Of a stretch of DNA of 64,000 bases, positions 34,913 to 46,099 are shown piece after piece; position 1 is the stretch's first letter, and each line of letters opens with the position of its first letter. Source of the DNA: Brachyspira pilosicoli (lineage in GTDB: Bacteria > Spirochaetota > Brachyspiria > Brachyspirales > Brachyspiraceae). The DNA lies in contig NZ_SAXY01000032.1 in NCBI RefSeq assembly GCF_008016535.1, positions 1 through 64,000 of the forward strand, in the 5' to 3' direction. The notes below the pieces were generated by a model. It was not told the origin of the DNA and searched no databases. It saw nothing but the letters and a program-made list of their open reading frames with translations. The translations under genes were made by a program, and so were the position numbers.

Positions 34913-34950
34913 CAAAAAAGGACAACTATTTATTTATAGCTGCCCTTTAT
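34913..34950 (-). terminator. Rho-independent terminator of ileS
   Basis: On the minus strand, AAAGGGCAGCTAT / ATAGTTGTCCTTT with a short AT loop and a T-run, about 22 bp after the ileS stop codon. Confidence 0.85.
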
Positions 34951-34972
34951 ATTTAAAAAATTATATTATTTT

Positions 34973-37759
34973 TTATTTTACTGCATCAGCACATCTAGTA
35001 CATAACTCTTTATGCTCGCTGTCTGAGCCTACACTGTCATAATGTCCCCAACAACGTACGCATTTTTCATGACTAGCTTTATCTGTCTTAACAAAAGAAA
35101 CCCCACCCTCTATAAATGTGCCGTCCTTGCTGTCAGAGAGTGTTACTTTACTTACAATGAAGATTTCGTTTAAATATTTTTCGTATTTAGCAAGCAAGTC
35201 TTTAGTTGTTGATTCTTTAGTGCATATTGTTATATAAGCCTCTAAAGATTTTCCTATTGTGCTGTTATCTCTAGCTCTTTCAAGCGATAATAATACATCA
35301 TCTCGTACTTTAAGAATTGAAGCCCACTCGCTTTCTAACTCTAAATCAATTAAACTATCATCAGCTTTAGGATATAATTCTAAATGTACAGAAGAAGCAT
35401 TTTCTCCTTTGTAGTATCCCCAAACCTCATCAGTTGTGAAAGGAAGTACAGGAGCTATTAATTTTACTAATACATCTAATATCTCAACAAGTACAGTCTG
35501 AGCACTTCTTCTTGAGAGCGAATCTTTTCTATCACAATATAATCTATCTTTTATAATGTCAAAGTAAGTAGCAGAAAGCTCAACAACACAGTAATTTATA
35601 AGTCTTTGATAGAATAAATGTAACTCATAACCATCGCAAGCTTTCTCAGCAACTTTTATAAAACTATGAAGTCTTGATAAAGCATATCTGTCTACAGGAA
35701 GTAAATCTTTAACTTCAACCTTTTCTTTACTGTAATCAAAATCAGAAATGTTGCCTAACAAATATCTGAAAGTGTTTCTTATTTTTCTGTAGTTGTCAGC
35801 AATAGCCTTCATCATATTATCACCAACACGTGCATTGTGAGTAAAGTCTTCGCTTATACACCAAAGTCTTAATATATCAGCACCATATTTGTCAATAACT
35901 TCTAAAGGTGAAACAACATTGCCCGCACTTTTATGCATAGCTCTGCCCTGCTCGTCTAAAGTCCAACCATGAGTAACAAGCTCTTTGTATGGAGGTATTC
36001 CTCTTATAGCCATAGAAGGCCAAATTGCAGCTTGGAACCAACCTCTGTATTGGTCGCCTCCCTCTAAATATATATCAACAGGGAAAACTCCGTCCAAATC
36101 CTTATTAGTTTTTTGTGATGCAAAAGATGATACCCCAGAATCAAACCAAACGTCCAAAATATCTTCTTCTTTATCAAAATCACAGCTTCCGCATTCACAT
36201 TTAGTGCCTTCAGGAAGTAAGTCTTTAGCCTCTAATTCAAACCAAACGTCCATTCCTTTAGTTTTTACTATTTCAGCAAAATGCCTTGTAGATTCTGCAG
36301 TAAGCAAAGTCTTTCCGCAGTTCTTACAATAGAATGCAGGTATAGGAACTCCCCAAGAACGTTGTCTTGATAAACACCAGTCAGGGCGATTTTCAAGCAT
36401 TTTTTTCATTCTTTCATGTCCCCAAGCAGGATACCATTTTATATTATCTAAAGATTTAACTGTTCTATCATCTATATTATCATGTGTCATATTCATAAAC
36501 CACTGAGAAGTAGCTCTAAATATTAACGGATTTTTACATCTCCAACAAATAGGATAACTGTGAGTAACTTTCTCTTTATAGAATAATGAACCGTTATTTT
36601 CAAGTATCTCTACTACTTTAGGATTTGCATCTCTTACTTTCATGCCCTGCATTTCTGGAAACTCGCTTGTATATCTTCCCGCTTTATCTACAGGACAATA
36701 TATATCAAGTCCATAATTCATACCTGTCTGATAGTCTTCCATACCATGACCGGGAGCAGTATGAACAACACCAGTACCAGAAGCAGCCTCAACATAATCA
36801 GCAAATACAACAGCAGATTTTCTGTCTTTTATAAATGGATGAGCTATTTCAAGTTTTTCAATCTCTTCCATAGATATAGGAATAATATCCCTTCCTTCTG
36901 ATTTCATGTCTTTTTTAGATAGAACTGTATCAACCAAAGAAGTTGTCATTATTGCATATCTTCCGTCAATCTCAACAGCCACATATTCCAAATCTCTATT
37001 GAAAGCACAAGCCATATTTGAAGGCAATGTCCAAGGAGTAGTAGTCCATATCATAACATCAACATTACCGTTTAATTTATCATTGATTTTATTTAATACT
37101 GGAAATCTTACATAAACACTTGTAGAAGTATGGTTCTCATCATATTCTATCTCAGCAGCAGCCAAAGCAGTTTCACAGTCCATACACCAGTGAATAGTTC
37201 TAAGTCCTTTATATATGTAGCCTTTCTCTACTAGTTGTGCAAATACTTCAACTATTTCAGATTCATATTCAGGCGACATTGTAAGATAAGGATTTTCCCA
37301 ATCTCCCATTACACCAAGTCTTTTGAACTCTTTTCTTTGAATGTCAATATATTTCTGAGCATAAGCACGGCATTTTTTTCTCATTATAAATTTAGAAGTT
37401 TCTTTATATTTATCTCCTAAGCTCTCTTGTACTTTTAACTCTATAGGCATACCATGACAATCCCAACCCGGAACATAAGGAGAATCAAACCCCTTAGCAG
37501 ATTTATATCTCACAATAATATCTTTAATAATTTTATTTAATGATGTTCCAATATGAATGTCTCCATTCGCATAAGGCGGTCCATCATGTAAAATACATTT
37601 AGGAGCACCTTTTCTTAATTCTCTAAGCTTTTGATAAAGTTTTTCTTCTTCCCATTTTTTTATTATTTTGGGCTCTTTTTCCTTCAAACCAGCTTTCATA
37701 GGAAAAGCGGTTTTAGGCAAATTGATAGTAGAACTATAATCCATCTTTTTTTGCTCCAT
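34973..37759 (-). CDS. ileS: Isoleucyl-tRNA synthetase
   Basis: 928 residues, standard for bacterial IleS. The class I HIGH motif is HIGT at residues 69-72 (PPYANGDIHIGT). The KMSKS loop is the variant AMHKSAGN near 607-614. An editing (CP1) domain lies between them, and a C-terminal zinc-binding region CVRCWGHYDS...CTRC ends the protein. It charges tRNA-Ile and edits Val. Single-gene unit with its own terminator. The IS copy 3 lies 80 bp upstream of the start codon. Confidence 0.96.
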   Translation of the reverse strand: MEQKKMDYSSTINLPKTAFPMKAGLKEKEPKIIKKWEEEKLYQKLRELRKGAPKCILHDGPPYANGDIHIGTSLNKIIKDIIVRYKSAKGFDSPYVPGWDCHGMPIELKVQESLGDKYKETSKFIMRKKCRAYAQKYIDIQRKEFKRLGVMGDWENPYLTMSPEYESEIVEVFAQLVEKGYIYKGLRTIHWCMDCETALAAAEIEYDENHTSTSVYVRFPVLNKINDKLNGNVDVMIWTTTPWTLPSNMACAFNRDLEYVAVEIDGRYAIMTTSLVDTVLSKKDMKSEGRDIIPISMEEIEKLEIAHPFIKDRKSAVVFADYVEAASGTGVVHTAPGHGMEDYQTGMNYGLDIYCPVDKAGRYTSEFPEMQGMKVRDANPKVVEILENNGSLFYKEKVTHSYPICWRCKNPLIFRATSQWFMNMTHDNIDDRTVKSLDNIKWYPAWGHERMKKMLENRPDWCLSRQRSWGVPIPAFYCKNCGKTLLTAESTRHFAEIVKTKGMDVWFELEAKDLLPEGTKCECGSCDFDKEEDILDVWFDSGVSSFASQKTNKDLDGVFPVDIYLEGGDQYRGWFQAAIWPSMAIRGIPPYKELVTHGWTLDEQGRAMHKSAGNVVSPLEVIDKYGADILRLWCISEDFTHNARVGDNMMKAIADNYRKIRNTFRYLLGNISDFDYSKEKVEVKDLLPVDRYALSRLHSFIKVAEKACDGYELHLFYQRLINYCVVELSATYFDIIKDRLYCDRKDSLSRRSAQTVLVEILDVLVKLIAPVLPFTTDEVWGYYKGENASSVHLELYPKADDSLIDLELESEWASILKVRDDVLLSLERARDNSTIGKSLEAYITICTKESTTKDLLAKYEKYLNEIFIVSKVTLSDSKDGTFIEGGVSFVKTDKASHEKCVRCWGHYDSVGSDSEHKELCTRCADAVK

Positions 37760-37840
37760 TTTTTTATTTAAAATTTTTTATAAAGATATTCAATTTTATA
37801 TTATAAGCTAATTTTTTACAAGGTTTTTATCTTATAATAA

Positions 37841-38876
37841 TGTCATGGAGCCATAGATATTGTACTTTTACTTGCTATAATATTTTTGATTCTTTCTTTG
37901 ATTGTAATATACAATAACGAAGAAATCAATCTTTGATTGTTATAAAAATGTGTATATTCTTTTAATTTTTGCCTTAAGAACTCTACAGTTATATTTTTAT
38001 TTAATCGTGAATAAAATTATCTTTCGTCTATGCCATGTACTCTTTCTACTACGCCGTTGTATCTCGGTGTCGCTATAGGAATATATCTTCGTTCTAATTT
38101 ATTTTTAAGACAATATTAATCAAAAATATTTATTTTAGGAGTATTAATACAGCGGTATGTATATTCTAATCCATTGTCTGTTTGTATAGCTTGTATCCTA
38201 AAAGGTGAAGTTTTCAATACATATTTTAAGAAAGATAAAGCACTAGAAGGTGTTTTATCTTCATAGATCTGCCTCCAACTATAACGAGTAGCTAAATCTA
38301 CAGCAGTGAATTGATAAACTCTTTTTCTGCCTAATTTGATATATTTAGTGTCTATTTGAACTATTTTGCCTTCTTTTTGTATTTTAGAGACAAATTTTCG
38401 TTTATCATATCGCTTCTTTTTCTTTTTTATTTTGTATCTCCAAAGATTATTTCTTTTTAGTACATTCTCTATAGCTGTAACCCCTATCTTAATGCCTTTA
38501 CGATTTAAATATGCTTTAATATAATGCTTACCTCGATATTCTTTAGTATAGAGTTCAATAATTAAATTAATAGCTTCTTGATTATTAAAGATATTTGGAG
38601 AAGTTTTCGGTCTAGTGCTAAGATTAGCGACAGTTCCAGTGTCTTTATATTTCTTAAGCCAAGTATAAAAAGTGGATTTATTTATTCTTTCCATCTTTAA
38701 AAATCTTTTAATATTTTTAGTTTTTAATGCTTCATCCACTATAAATAATTTAAATTCTGTGCTATAATCTTTTTTCATAGTAGTATCCTTTTATTTGTTT
38801 TCTATATCAAAATATTATAACAAGGATACTGCTTTTTTTATACTAAAAAATGTCCAATATCTCACACTCCTAAACA
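37841..38876 (-). mobile_element. IS481-type insertion sequence, copy 3
   Basis: 1036 bp with the same TGTCATGGAG left end and CTCCTAAACA right end as copy 2. No exact target duplication is seen: the flanks both contain CTTATA, but not at equivalent distances. It lies between ileS and the chemoreceptor gene, 138 bp before the latter's start codon, so it may have changed that promoter. Confidence 0.88.
37843..38778 (-). pseudogene. IS481-type transposase, inactivated (copy 3)
   Basis: The same 312-codon transposase, in frame throughout (936 bp), but with at least two TAA stops. One follows KINIFD, where copy 2 has GAT GAA. The other is in the block before the C-terminus, where DERE of copy 2 becomes DER-TAA. 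The DDE Asp residues (VQIDTKY, IQTDNGLE) are intact. Copies 2 and 3 carry different lesions, so they broke independently. Confidence 0.9.
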
Positions 38877-39014
38877 AAAAAACTTATAAAAAATATTGAA
38901 AAAAATGATAAAAAGTTTAGAATAACATCTATTTAATAGACAAAGTTTATTTTAAAAAACTAATGACGAAAATACATAAATATGTATTTTTTATAAAATA
39001 TATTGGAGAGAAGT

Positions 39015-40976
39015 ATGTTTAAAAAATTAAATTTACAGGCAAAAATCAGTGCTGTTATATTAATTCCTTTTTTGCTTATGATTATTGTTTCTGGTGCTGT
39101 CAATGTGAAATCTGTAAGTACTATTACTAAAGATTTGTCATATAAGGTGCTTGAGCAAAGTTCTACAGGCGAAGCTACTATATTACAATTTTTCTTGAGA
39201 GAGGAATTATTATATATTACAGGTTTACAATATGATATAGAAACATTATATAATAATGGCACTAGAACAAGAGCAGCATACGAAAATATGATAAGCAATT
39301 TTTTAGACAAAATGAATCCAAATGTATGCGGAATGTCTATTACATTCTTACCAAATTATATAGACGATGATATAAATTATATAAATGATCCAAAATATTC
39401 TGCTGCAAACGGTCAATTTAGCTATTATATTGCTAGAAGCGGAAATCAAAAAGAATCCAGAGGTTTTACATCTCAGGAATTAACTGAAGATTACATAACA
39501 AAACCATTATCAACAGGAAAACCTTATATTACATCTATATATGAATATTTATCAGTTGGCACTCAAAAAGAGTTAATTTTTACTTGGTGTGTGCCTATTA
39601 AAAATAATGGAAACACTATTGGAGTTATTACTATAGATATACTAGTCTCTTCAATTAATTCTTTAGTAGCAAATATACAGCCTTTTGAAGGAGCAGAAGC
39701 TTCTTTATTTGATAGCGACGGAAATATATTATATGATGCACAAGAGACTAATAATGTAACTAAACAATTATATGCAGCATATGATTATTACAAACAATAT
39801 AATGTATTAGACCAAATCAATAAAGGAGTATCAACAAACTTCTCTGCTTATAGTGCAAAATTAAAAAATAATGTTACATATACATTTGTACCATTAGAAC
39901 TTACATCAGGACAGTATTGGGGACTAAAATTGCTTGTTCCAAACAATGTTATCTTTAGAGAAAGCAACAATATAAGAAATAGAATTATTATTATTTCATT
40001 AATTATTATGATTGTAGCATTTGTTCTTACTCCGCTTATTATCAAAAAGAAAGTAAGCAACGTTATTTATCTATTAGCACAAGATATGACTAAATTATCA
40101 AATGGAGATATATCTTGGAATCCGCCTGCACAGTTCTTGGCATTAACTGATGAATGGGGAATTATAGCTAAGGGTATGCAAAATACTATAACTAACCTTA
40201 ATAAAATAGTTCAAATTGTTAAAAACTCTGCTGAGCATGTATCTACTGCTGCAAATGAAGTTTTGAGCGGAAATAATGACCTTGCAAGCAGAACTGAAAT
40301 GCAAGCTTCAAGTTTGGAAGAAACTGCTTCTTCTATGAATGAAATAGCGAGCAATATAAATGAATCTGCTGATGGTGTATTAAAAAGCTCTCAAATGGTT
40401 ATGGAGGCTAAAGAATATATAAACAGAGTTGGAAATATAGTTAAAGAAAGTGTTATAAAGATGAATGATGTTAATGAAGCTAGCGGTAAAATTATGGATA
40501 TTACCAAGCTTATAGAAAATATAGCTTTCCAAACAAATATACTTGCTCTTAATGCTTCTGTTGAGGCAGCACGTGCAGGAGAGCAAGGAAGGGGATTTGC
40601 TGTTGTTGCTTCTGAGGTAAGAAACTTAGCACAAAATGCTCAGGAATCTGTAAAAAATATTACTAACCTTATTAATGACAGTAATGACAAGGTTACTTTA
40701 GCTACTGAAAGTGTAAAAGAATCTCAAAGTATATTTATAGAGTTGGAAGAGAAAATGGATAAAGCGGCTGATATTATGGAAAAAATAAATAATGTTTCTC
40801 AAGAACAAAAAAGAGGAGTTGAACAAATAAACTTAGCTATCATGGAAATGGATAGCTCTGTACAAAAAAATGCTGCTTTGGTAGAAGAAGCTACTGCTGC
40901 TTCACAATCTCTATTAGAGGAATCTAGAGATTTAACAAAATCTATTGAATATTTCAAACTTAGAGAAGAAGAATAA
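39015..40976 (+). CDS. Methyl-accepting chemotaxis protein
   Basis: 653 residues from the ATG at 39015; GGAGAGAAG just upstream is the ribosome site and rules against a TTG start at 39003. Layout: a membrane helix ([13 protein letters not shown]), a large extracytoplasmic sensor region of dCache type (about 35-310), a second helix ([20 protein letters not shown]), HAMP, and the cytoplasmic signalling domain. The hairpin tip [20 protein letters not shown] and [15 protein letters not shown] are intact. It senses a small molecule and feeds CheA/CheW. The last residues (FKLREEE) show no CheR-binding pentapeptide. Confidence 0.95.
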   Translation: MFKKLNLQAKISAVILIPFLLMIIVSGAVNVKSVSTITKDLSYKVLEQSSTGEATILQFFLREELLYITGLQYDIETLYNNGTRTRAAYENMISNFLDKMNPNVCGMSITFLPNYIDDDINYINDPKYSAANGQFSYYIARSGNQKESRGFTSQELTEDYITKPLSTGKPYITSIYEYLSVGTQKELIFTWCVPIKNNGNTIGVITIDILVSSINSLVANIQPFEGAEASLFDSDGNILYDAQETNNVTKQLYAAYDYYKQYNVLDQINKGVSTNFSAYSAKLKNNVTYTFVPLELTSGQYWGLKLLVPNNVIFRESNNIRNRIIIISLIIMIVAFVLTPLIIKKKVSNVIYLLAQDMTKLSNGDISWNPPAQFLALTDEWGIIAKGMQNTITNLNKIVQIVKNSAEHVSTAANEVLSGNNDLASRTEMQASSLEETASSMNEIASNINESADGVLKSSQMVMEAKEYINRVGNIVKESVIKMNDVNEASGKIMDITKLIENIAFQTNILALNASVEAARAGEQGRGFAVVASEVRNLAQNAQESVKNITNLINDSNDKVTLATESVKESQSIFIELEEKMDKAADIMEKINNVSQEQKRGVEQINLAIMEMDSSVQKNAALVEEATAASQSLLEESRDLTKSIEYFKLREEE

Positions 40977-41002
40977 TTTAATAAACTAAATTGTTAAAAT
41001 AT

Positions 41003-41040
41003 AAAGAGTATGTTTATAAATATTAAACATACTCTTTTTT
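41003..41040 (+). terminator. Rho-independent terminator after the chemoreceptor gene
   Basis: AAGAGTATGTTTA / TAAACATACTCTT stem followed by a run of T, 27 bp after the stop codon. Confidence 0.88.
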
Positions 41041-41141
41041 GTATTTAAAAACATACTTCTAAACTAACTTTATTTTTAGTATTTAGATTTAAAATAAATA
41101 TAAATAACTGATGAAGTTAATATAAAAAAATTAAAACTTTA

Positions 41142-42620
41142 TTATTTTTCAATTAGCCACTTATCACCATATTGTTTTACTTCTAAAAGTAAAAACTTTC
41201 CCATATCCTCATTACTAATGCATAAAACATCATCAGAATAAATTGTTATATCATCAAGTTTCATTTGATTATTTATAATATCAAGATAATAGTCAATTTC
41301 CTGAGTTGCCAAAAACCAATCAGCATCCATACCTTCTGGAGCTCCGTCATTTTGTTTATTTTCTTCCAAATGCTCTTTTATTTCTTCAAAACTATTCTCT
41401 AAACTTTTAATATAGTTATCAGAAAAATATCCTGATTCTCTAAACTTAGATATATAATCATTAGCATTGCCCATATTAACTTCATAATATCCGCCATTTT
41501 CAAAATTAAACTCAACTATTTTGTTGAAGGCTTCATTTATTTCATCATAATTTTGAGCATACCATTTACAAGCATTATAATATGCTTTCTCTTTAGTGCT
41601 TTTATCATTAGAGTCAATTTGTTCAGGCAGTTTTTTATATATGCCAGTAAATCCATAGCTTCCGTTAGGCTCTGTTACTATAATAGTATCAGCATTTATA
41701 GGCTGAATTGATATAATATAGCCTCCATCAGCCCCCACAACTTCTTCATAATCTAGAGTATAAGAACCTACAGAGCAATAAGGTTCAACATATTGATTTT
41801 CTTCTAATATCATTTTGTTTGTGTCTGTGCTTTGAATATTGGTTAATATATCACCATTTTCATTTGTTATTATATTAATGGCATATAAATAAAAACTCTC
41901 ATCATCATTTTTATTTAACTCAATAGAAGCATTATTATTTGAATATATACCGTCAAAATTATAATTATTAATATCCCCTACTTCTTCTGCTTTGTAGTCT
42001 GACTCATTTATTAATATACCTTCCTGTCTTTCATTATATTTATCAAAAGTTACATCTGCTTTATTCTCATAAGGGAAATTATCAAAATTAGGATTTTCTT
42101 TTACTTCTCTGTAATAATAATTAGAATAATAATTTTCTCTTTCCCATTTAGTAATTATAGTTCCAACAGGGTCGCTTTCATATCCCTTGTAATTATCCTC
42201 ATAAAGAATGCCGTCTTTTACAGAAAAACCTTTGTAATTTGCGGCGATATTGCTTGGTCCTTTTTCGTATCTATCTTGTATATTATAAAGCTCATAATAA
42301 TAGGCATTAGTGCCGTCTAAAGAAGATTCGAATATATAATTTTTATCTTCTCTGTAATCTCCAGAATTAAACACATACTCTATATCGCCATTATCTTTAA
42401 AAGTGTATTTAGCTCTGCCGCTTATAATTATTTTATTTTTTACCTTATCCAAAAATGCCGCATCTGACTGTGATAATATTTTTGCTGCAGGTATAGTTTC
42501 ATTTGACTTAACTATTTCATTTGTAGAATTATTGTTATTATCAATATTTTCTTTTGTTTTACTGTTACATTGAATTATAATCAAAGAGATTGTTATAGTT
42601 AATATAAATATTTTTTTCAT
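41142..42620 (-). CDS. Lipoprotein of unknown function
   Basis: 492 residues. Type II signal peptide ending in LIIIQC (lipobox Cys at about residue 18), then a long Asn/Ser linker. The mature part is Tyr- and acidic-residue-rich with beta-strand character (NIAANYKGFSVKDGIL; GSYGFTGIYKKL) and a short helical C-terminal domain. I recognise no family. It stands alone, converging with the chemoreceptor gene. Confidence 0.75.
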   Translation of the reverse strand: MKKIFILTITISLIIIQCNSKTKENIDNNNNSTNEIVKSNETIPAAKILSQSDAAFLDKVKNKIIISGRAKYTFKDNGDIEYVFNSGDYREDKNYIFESSLDGTNAYYYELYNIQDRYEKGPSNIAANYKGFSVKDGILYEDNYKGYESDPVGTIITKWERENYYSNYYYREVKENPNFDNFPYENKADVTFDKYNERQEGILINESDYKAEEVGDINNYNFDGIYSNNNASIELNKNDDESFYLYAINIITNENGDILTNIQSTDTNKMILEENQYVEPYCSVGSYTLDYEEVVGADGGYIISIQPINADTIIVTEPNGSYGFTGIYKKLPEQIDSNDKSTKEKAYYNACKWYAQNYDEINEAFNKIVEFNFENGGYYEVNMGNANDYISKFRESGYFSDNYIKSLENSFEEIKEHLEENKQNDGAPEGMDADWFLATQEIDYYLDIINNQMKLDDITIYSDDVLCISNEDMGKFLLLEVKQYGDKWLIEK

Positions 42621-42746
42621 AATTTAATCCTTTTAATAAGTATACTATAGTAAATTTCTTATTTCAATAGATAATAATTGCTATATATCAAGTTAAAAAT
42701 ATGATTTTCTAATTCATATAATAGTTATTTATTAATGCAAATGAAA

Positions 42747-43342
42747 TTAGTTTATTATTTTTAGCATAGCAGCAATATCTTCAGTTATCATTTTTACTTT
42801 TGATTTTTCAATTAAAATATTTCCTCCTGTAATTATATATGAAGGCATCACTCTAATTCCATTATAAAATAATTCACTATATCTTAACTTATAAGTAGAA
42901 ATGGAAGGTATAAGATTTTTATTTGTATGTTTTTTACTAATCATATTAAATGCTTTTTTGGCAACATCCCCATAAGCATTATAACTTTTATATTTTTAAA
43001 TAAAGAAATTTCTTCTTCAAGATATGGTAAACTATTTTTTATACTGCTTTTATCAATTGTATATTCTTTCTTTGGAGTTTTTACGGCATTTGTAATATAT
43101 ATTCCTATTTTCAATATATCATCTATTGAATTAACTTCAGCTCCAACACTTTGTAAAATATCAATAACTGTTTTTATGTAATTAGAATTATGTTCTCCAT
43201 AAAAATCTTCTGAATGTTTATGCTGTACTACTTCATTTATCATAATAGCTTTAATTGTAATAGGATCTATTTCAATATCATTTATATATATGTTATCTGA
43301 TACATTTACTTTTTTCTCAATCTCTTTTTTATATTCATATAT
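42747..43342 (-). pseudogene. Uracil-DNA-glycosylase-family protein, frameshifted
   Basis: Two adjacent frames join into one protein. The first part has ILQSVGAEVNSIDDILKIGI followed by YITNAVKTPKKEY; the second has MPSYIITGGNILIEKSK. These are segments of a divergent uracil-DNA-glycosylase family found in clostridia and spirochaetes. The break is at ATGGGGATG near 42955, where one G more would restore MGDVAKKAFNMISKK. No in-frame ATG is found upstream either: the frame opens at 43342 after a TAA, and an ATG at 43338 is one base out, so a second lesion is likely. Confidence 0.75.
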
Positions 43343-43383
43343 TTATTTTACTCCATAAGTATTTATTTAAAATATTTATAGAT

Positions 43384-44133
43384 TCATAATTTGAATTTCT
43401 TTTTTAAAAATGTTTCATTTAAAAGATGAGTTGTTTCAAATTCTCCATTATAAAAAACAGCCCAATTATTGAAAATACATGGTAGATTTTTAGCCTTATC
43501 TAATGTATCAACTGAAATCAGTTTTAATGGTATATTATTTTTATTGCAGTATTCTTTTATCTCTTCAATACAATTCGGTATATATGGGCATTGCATACTA
43601 TAATAAATTGTAAGCTCTTTATTTTTAATTTTCATTTTCTTTGCATTTTCTAAAAAATATGGTTTCTTTCCATTAAAAGATAAAGCCAAAAGCTCATAAT
43701 CATTTTTTATTGTATCCACTGTTTCAAAACCATATTTAATAAAAATTTTTTTGTCTGATAGAAATGGTTTTTTCTTTTTTGAACTAATTACGCAAATACC
43801 AGATTTATTTTTCTCTTTTGCATCATTAATACAATATTCTATAAGAGATTTTGCATATCCTTTTCCCCTGAAAGAACCAGCAACCCAGAGACAGTAAATA
43901 TAGAAATAATTATCTCCATTAATAGGAACCCAAGCATTTTCTAATGGAGCATATTCAATAAATATTTTTCCTTTTTCATCAAGTTTACGAAAAACATGCC
44001 CTTCTGCAATCCTGTCTTTTAGCCATTCTTTTTTTATACATACTCCAGATTGATGCTTTTTATCAGATATAGCACAGCATAAATGTTCATTATTAATATT
44101 ATCAATTGATAAGTTTAAAAAATTATCATTCAC
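43384..44133 (-). CDS. GNAT acetyltransferase with C-terminal YoaP domain
   Basis: 249 residues. The N-terminal part is a GNAT fold: LWVAGSFRGKGYAKSLIEYC (about 85-104) is the acetyl-CoA-binding region. The C-terminal 80 residues (NKELTIYYSMQCPYIPNCIE) form a thioredoxin-like YoaP domain with two Cys four residues apart in CPYIPNC. The fusion is a known small family of unknown substrate; a role in thiol or metal-stress chemistry is only a guess. It is followed by a decaying uracil-DNA-glycosylase-like gene. Confidence 0.82.
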   Translation of the reverse strand: MNDNFLNLSIDNINNEHLCCAISDKKHQSGVCIKKEWLKDRIAEGHVFRKLDEKGKIFIEYAPLENAWVPINGDNYFYIYCLWVAGSFRGKGYAKSLIEYCINDAKEKNKSGICVISSKKKKPFLSDKKIFIKYGFETVDTIKNDYELLALSFNGKKPYFLENAKKMKIKNKELTIYYSMQCPYIPNCIEEIKEYCNKNNIPLKLISVDTLDKAKNLPCIFNNWAVFYNGEFETTHLLNETFLKKKFKL

Positions 44134-44150
44134 AATAATTACCTCAATAA

Positions 44151-44924
44151 TTATAATTTATTTCTTAACTCATCATAATTTTTTGTCATTATGTTATACC
44201 AATAATCCAATTTATCATTATCATCACCTTCTATATCTTTGAAATAAAAAGGCTCTAAAAATCTTATCTTTATTTTCTTAAAAGGTCTTAACACAAAACT
44301 TTTAGCCTTCATAATATCTCTAGTACCATATATAACAACAGGAAGCACAGCTACATCTTCACATCTCTCGGCAATTTTTAATATTCCTCTTTTTGGTTTT
44401 TTAATCTCTCCGTCTTTGCTTCTAGTACCCTCTGGATATATTATTATACTTGTTTTTGATTTTAGCCTATCTTCCATATCATCTATAGATTTTGCTGCCC
44501 CTATAGTTCCCCTCTTTACAAATATATAATTAGCTAAACTCATACCAAAACCAACCATAGGTACTTTACCATAGGTGTCTTTAGAAACAAAAGCAAACAT
44601 ACCCTTAAATATTGCAAAACAACAAAATATATCAAAAGCACTTTGATGATTTGGAGTAATTAAATAAGTTTTTTTATAATCATAATTCTCTATGCCTTCA
44701 ATATCAAAAGAGATAAAGGCACTTTTCATCAAAAAAGTTCCCCAGAGCTTTGCTATATTATGAGTAATTTTTATTGAAAGCCTCTTACTAAAATGTCTCA
44801 CAAAAATAAACAAAATCAAAGCCACTATAAATAAAACAATAGTAAAAAGTACATTTAATAAAATATAAAATATGCTAAATATAATCATAGCGAAAAGTTT
44901 AATATAAATAAAAAAAATTATCAA
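44151..44924 (-). CDS. plsC: 1-acyl-sn-glycerol-3-phosphate acyltransferase
   Basis: 257 residues with an N-terminal membrane region (about 1-45), catalytic NHQSAFD (92-98, the H-x4-D motif) and PEGTRSKDGE (164-173). It acylates lysophosphatidic acid to phosphatidic acid in phospholipid synthesis. The start at 44924 is a TTG; an in-frame ATG lies 12 codons later, without a better ribosome site. It precedes the GNAT-YoaP gene by 17 bp. Confidence 0.9.
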   Translation of the reverse strand: MIIFFIYIKLFAMIIFSIFYILLNVLFTIVLFIVALILFIFVRHFSKRLSIKITHNIAKLWGTFLMKSAFISFDIEGIENYDYKKTYLITPNHQSAFDIFCCFAIFKGMFAFVSKDTYGKVPMVGFGMSLANYIFVKRGTIGAAKSIDDMEDRLKSKTSIIIYPEGTRSKDGEIKKPKRGILKIAERCEDVAVLPVVIYGTRDIMKAKSFVLRPFKKIKIRFLEPFYFKDIEGDDNDKLDYWYNIMTKNYDELRNKL

Positions 44925-45014
44925 TAGCCTAAATTATTATTTTTTGTATTATTAATGCAAAATAACAAATCATCATCTTGTAACAGTTTGAAAACTCCAG
45001 CCTAAAAAACTTTT

Positions 45015-46004
45015 TCATTTTTCATCATCAATATTTAAATCATTAGGCACTTTCAAAGTTGTGAGTTTAAAACAACCTTCAAATGCATTACCTGTATAAC
45101 TTATAATATCAGGAGAATTACCATAATAAACAACGCTTTTTAATGCTGTAAATGAAAATGCAAATGCTTTATTTCCTATTGTTTTCACTGAAGCGGGTAT
45201 TATTAATTCTTCTATTTGCAAATAAGTAAAAGCACTTACCCCTATTGTTTATAATGAAGAAGATAATTGCAATTTTTGTAAACTTCCATTTGCAAATACT
45301 CCCTCTTCTATTGAAATTACAGAATCAGGAATAACTAATTCTTTCAAACTTTGAGCATATACAAATGCATATTTTCCTATAGTTTTAAGATTTTTACCTA
45401 AAGTTAATTTTTCTATGTTTTGAGAATTCTGAAATCCTCTTTCTTCTATTGTAACAACAGAATCTGGTATTACTATTTCTTTTGTATTATATAAATTATC
45501 AAAAGACATCTCTCCTATAGTTTTTATTTTATTTTGTGGAAATATAATATTTATAAATATATTTTCAGTACCATCAACTACATATCCAGAAAACATCCAT
45601 TTATTTATAGTTTCATTGTGGAAATCAATATTTTTTATATCCATATCTATATTCATAGTACTATTAACTTTTGATGCTGCTTTTAAAGTTAAAGTATACA
45701 AAGATTCATAAGTACTATAATCTTTAGGAGTTCCCGTAAATATTACTCTATACGAACCCATTTCATCATGATAGGCTTTTAAATTCGCCTCTATTTGTTT
45801 GCTTATTTCTGCATCTGCCTGACCTATATCTATACCGTATTTTTTTATCAATTATTCTTCTGTAGGTGTTGTAATTGGCGGTGGTACTGTAGAGCCTCCA
45901 TCTCCGTTATTACCTTGATTGCCATTATCTGGATTACTCGGACTTGAACACGAAATTGTAAATAAAAAACACAATACCACTAATAATACAATTTTTTTAT
46001 ACAT
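45015..46004 (-). pseudogene. BspA-like leucine-rich-repeat lipoprotein with two in-frame TAA codons
   Basis: A continuous 330-codon frame read from an ATG at 46004 (GAGAGG upstream). It starts with a lipoprotein signal (CFLFTISCSS) and a Gly/Asn/Pro linker. BspA-type LRR_5 repeats follow: IKTIGEMSFDNLYNTKEIVI, then VVTIEERGFQNSQNIEKL, then LKTIGKYAFVYAQSLKELVI, then VKTIGNKAFAFSFTALKSVV. Two TAA codons interrupt it, after TTPTEE (about codon 51) and after QLSSSL (about codon 252). There is no frameshift. Surface LRR lipoproteins of this type bind host or bacterial ligands. Confidence 0.8.
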
Positions 46005-46099
46005 GCATAACCTCTCATATTTACTCAAACTTTACATAATATTACTTAGAATAACATTATATATAATATATTAAAATGTTGTAGTTTTTTTGAAAAAAT

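Noticed and set aside
37831-38886. CTTATA on both sides of IS copy 3 as a target duplication
   Set aside because: The two occurrences are not at matching distances from the element ends, and the adjacent bases differ; chance in AT-rich DNA is enough.
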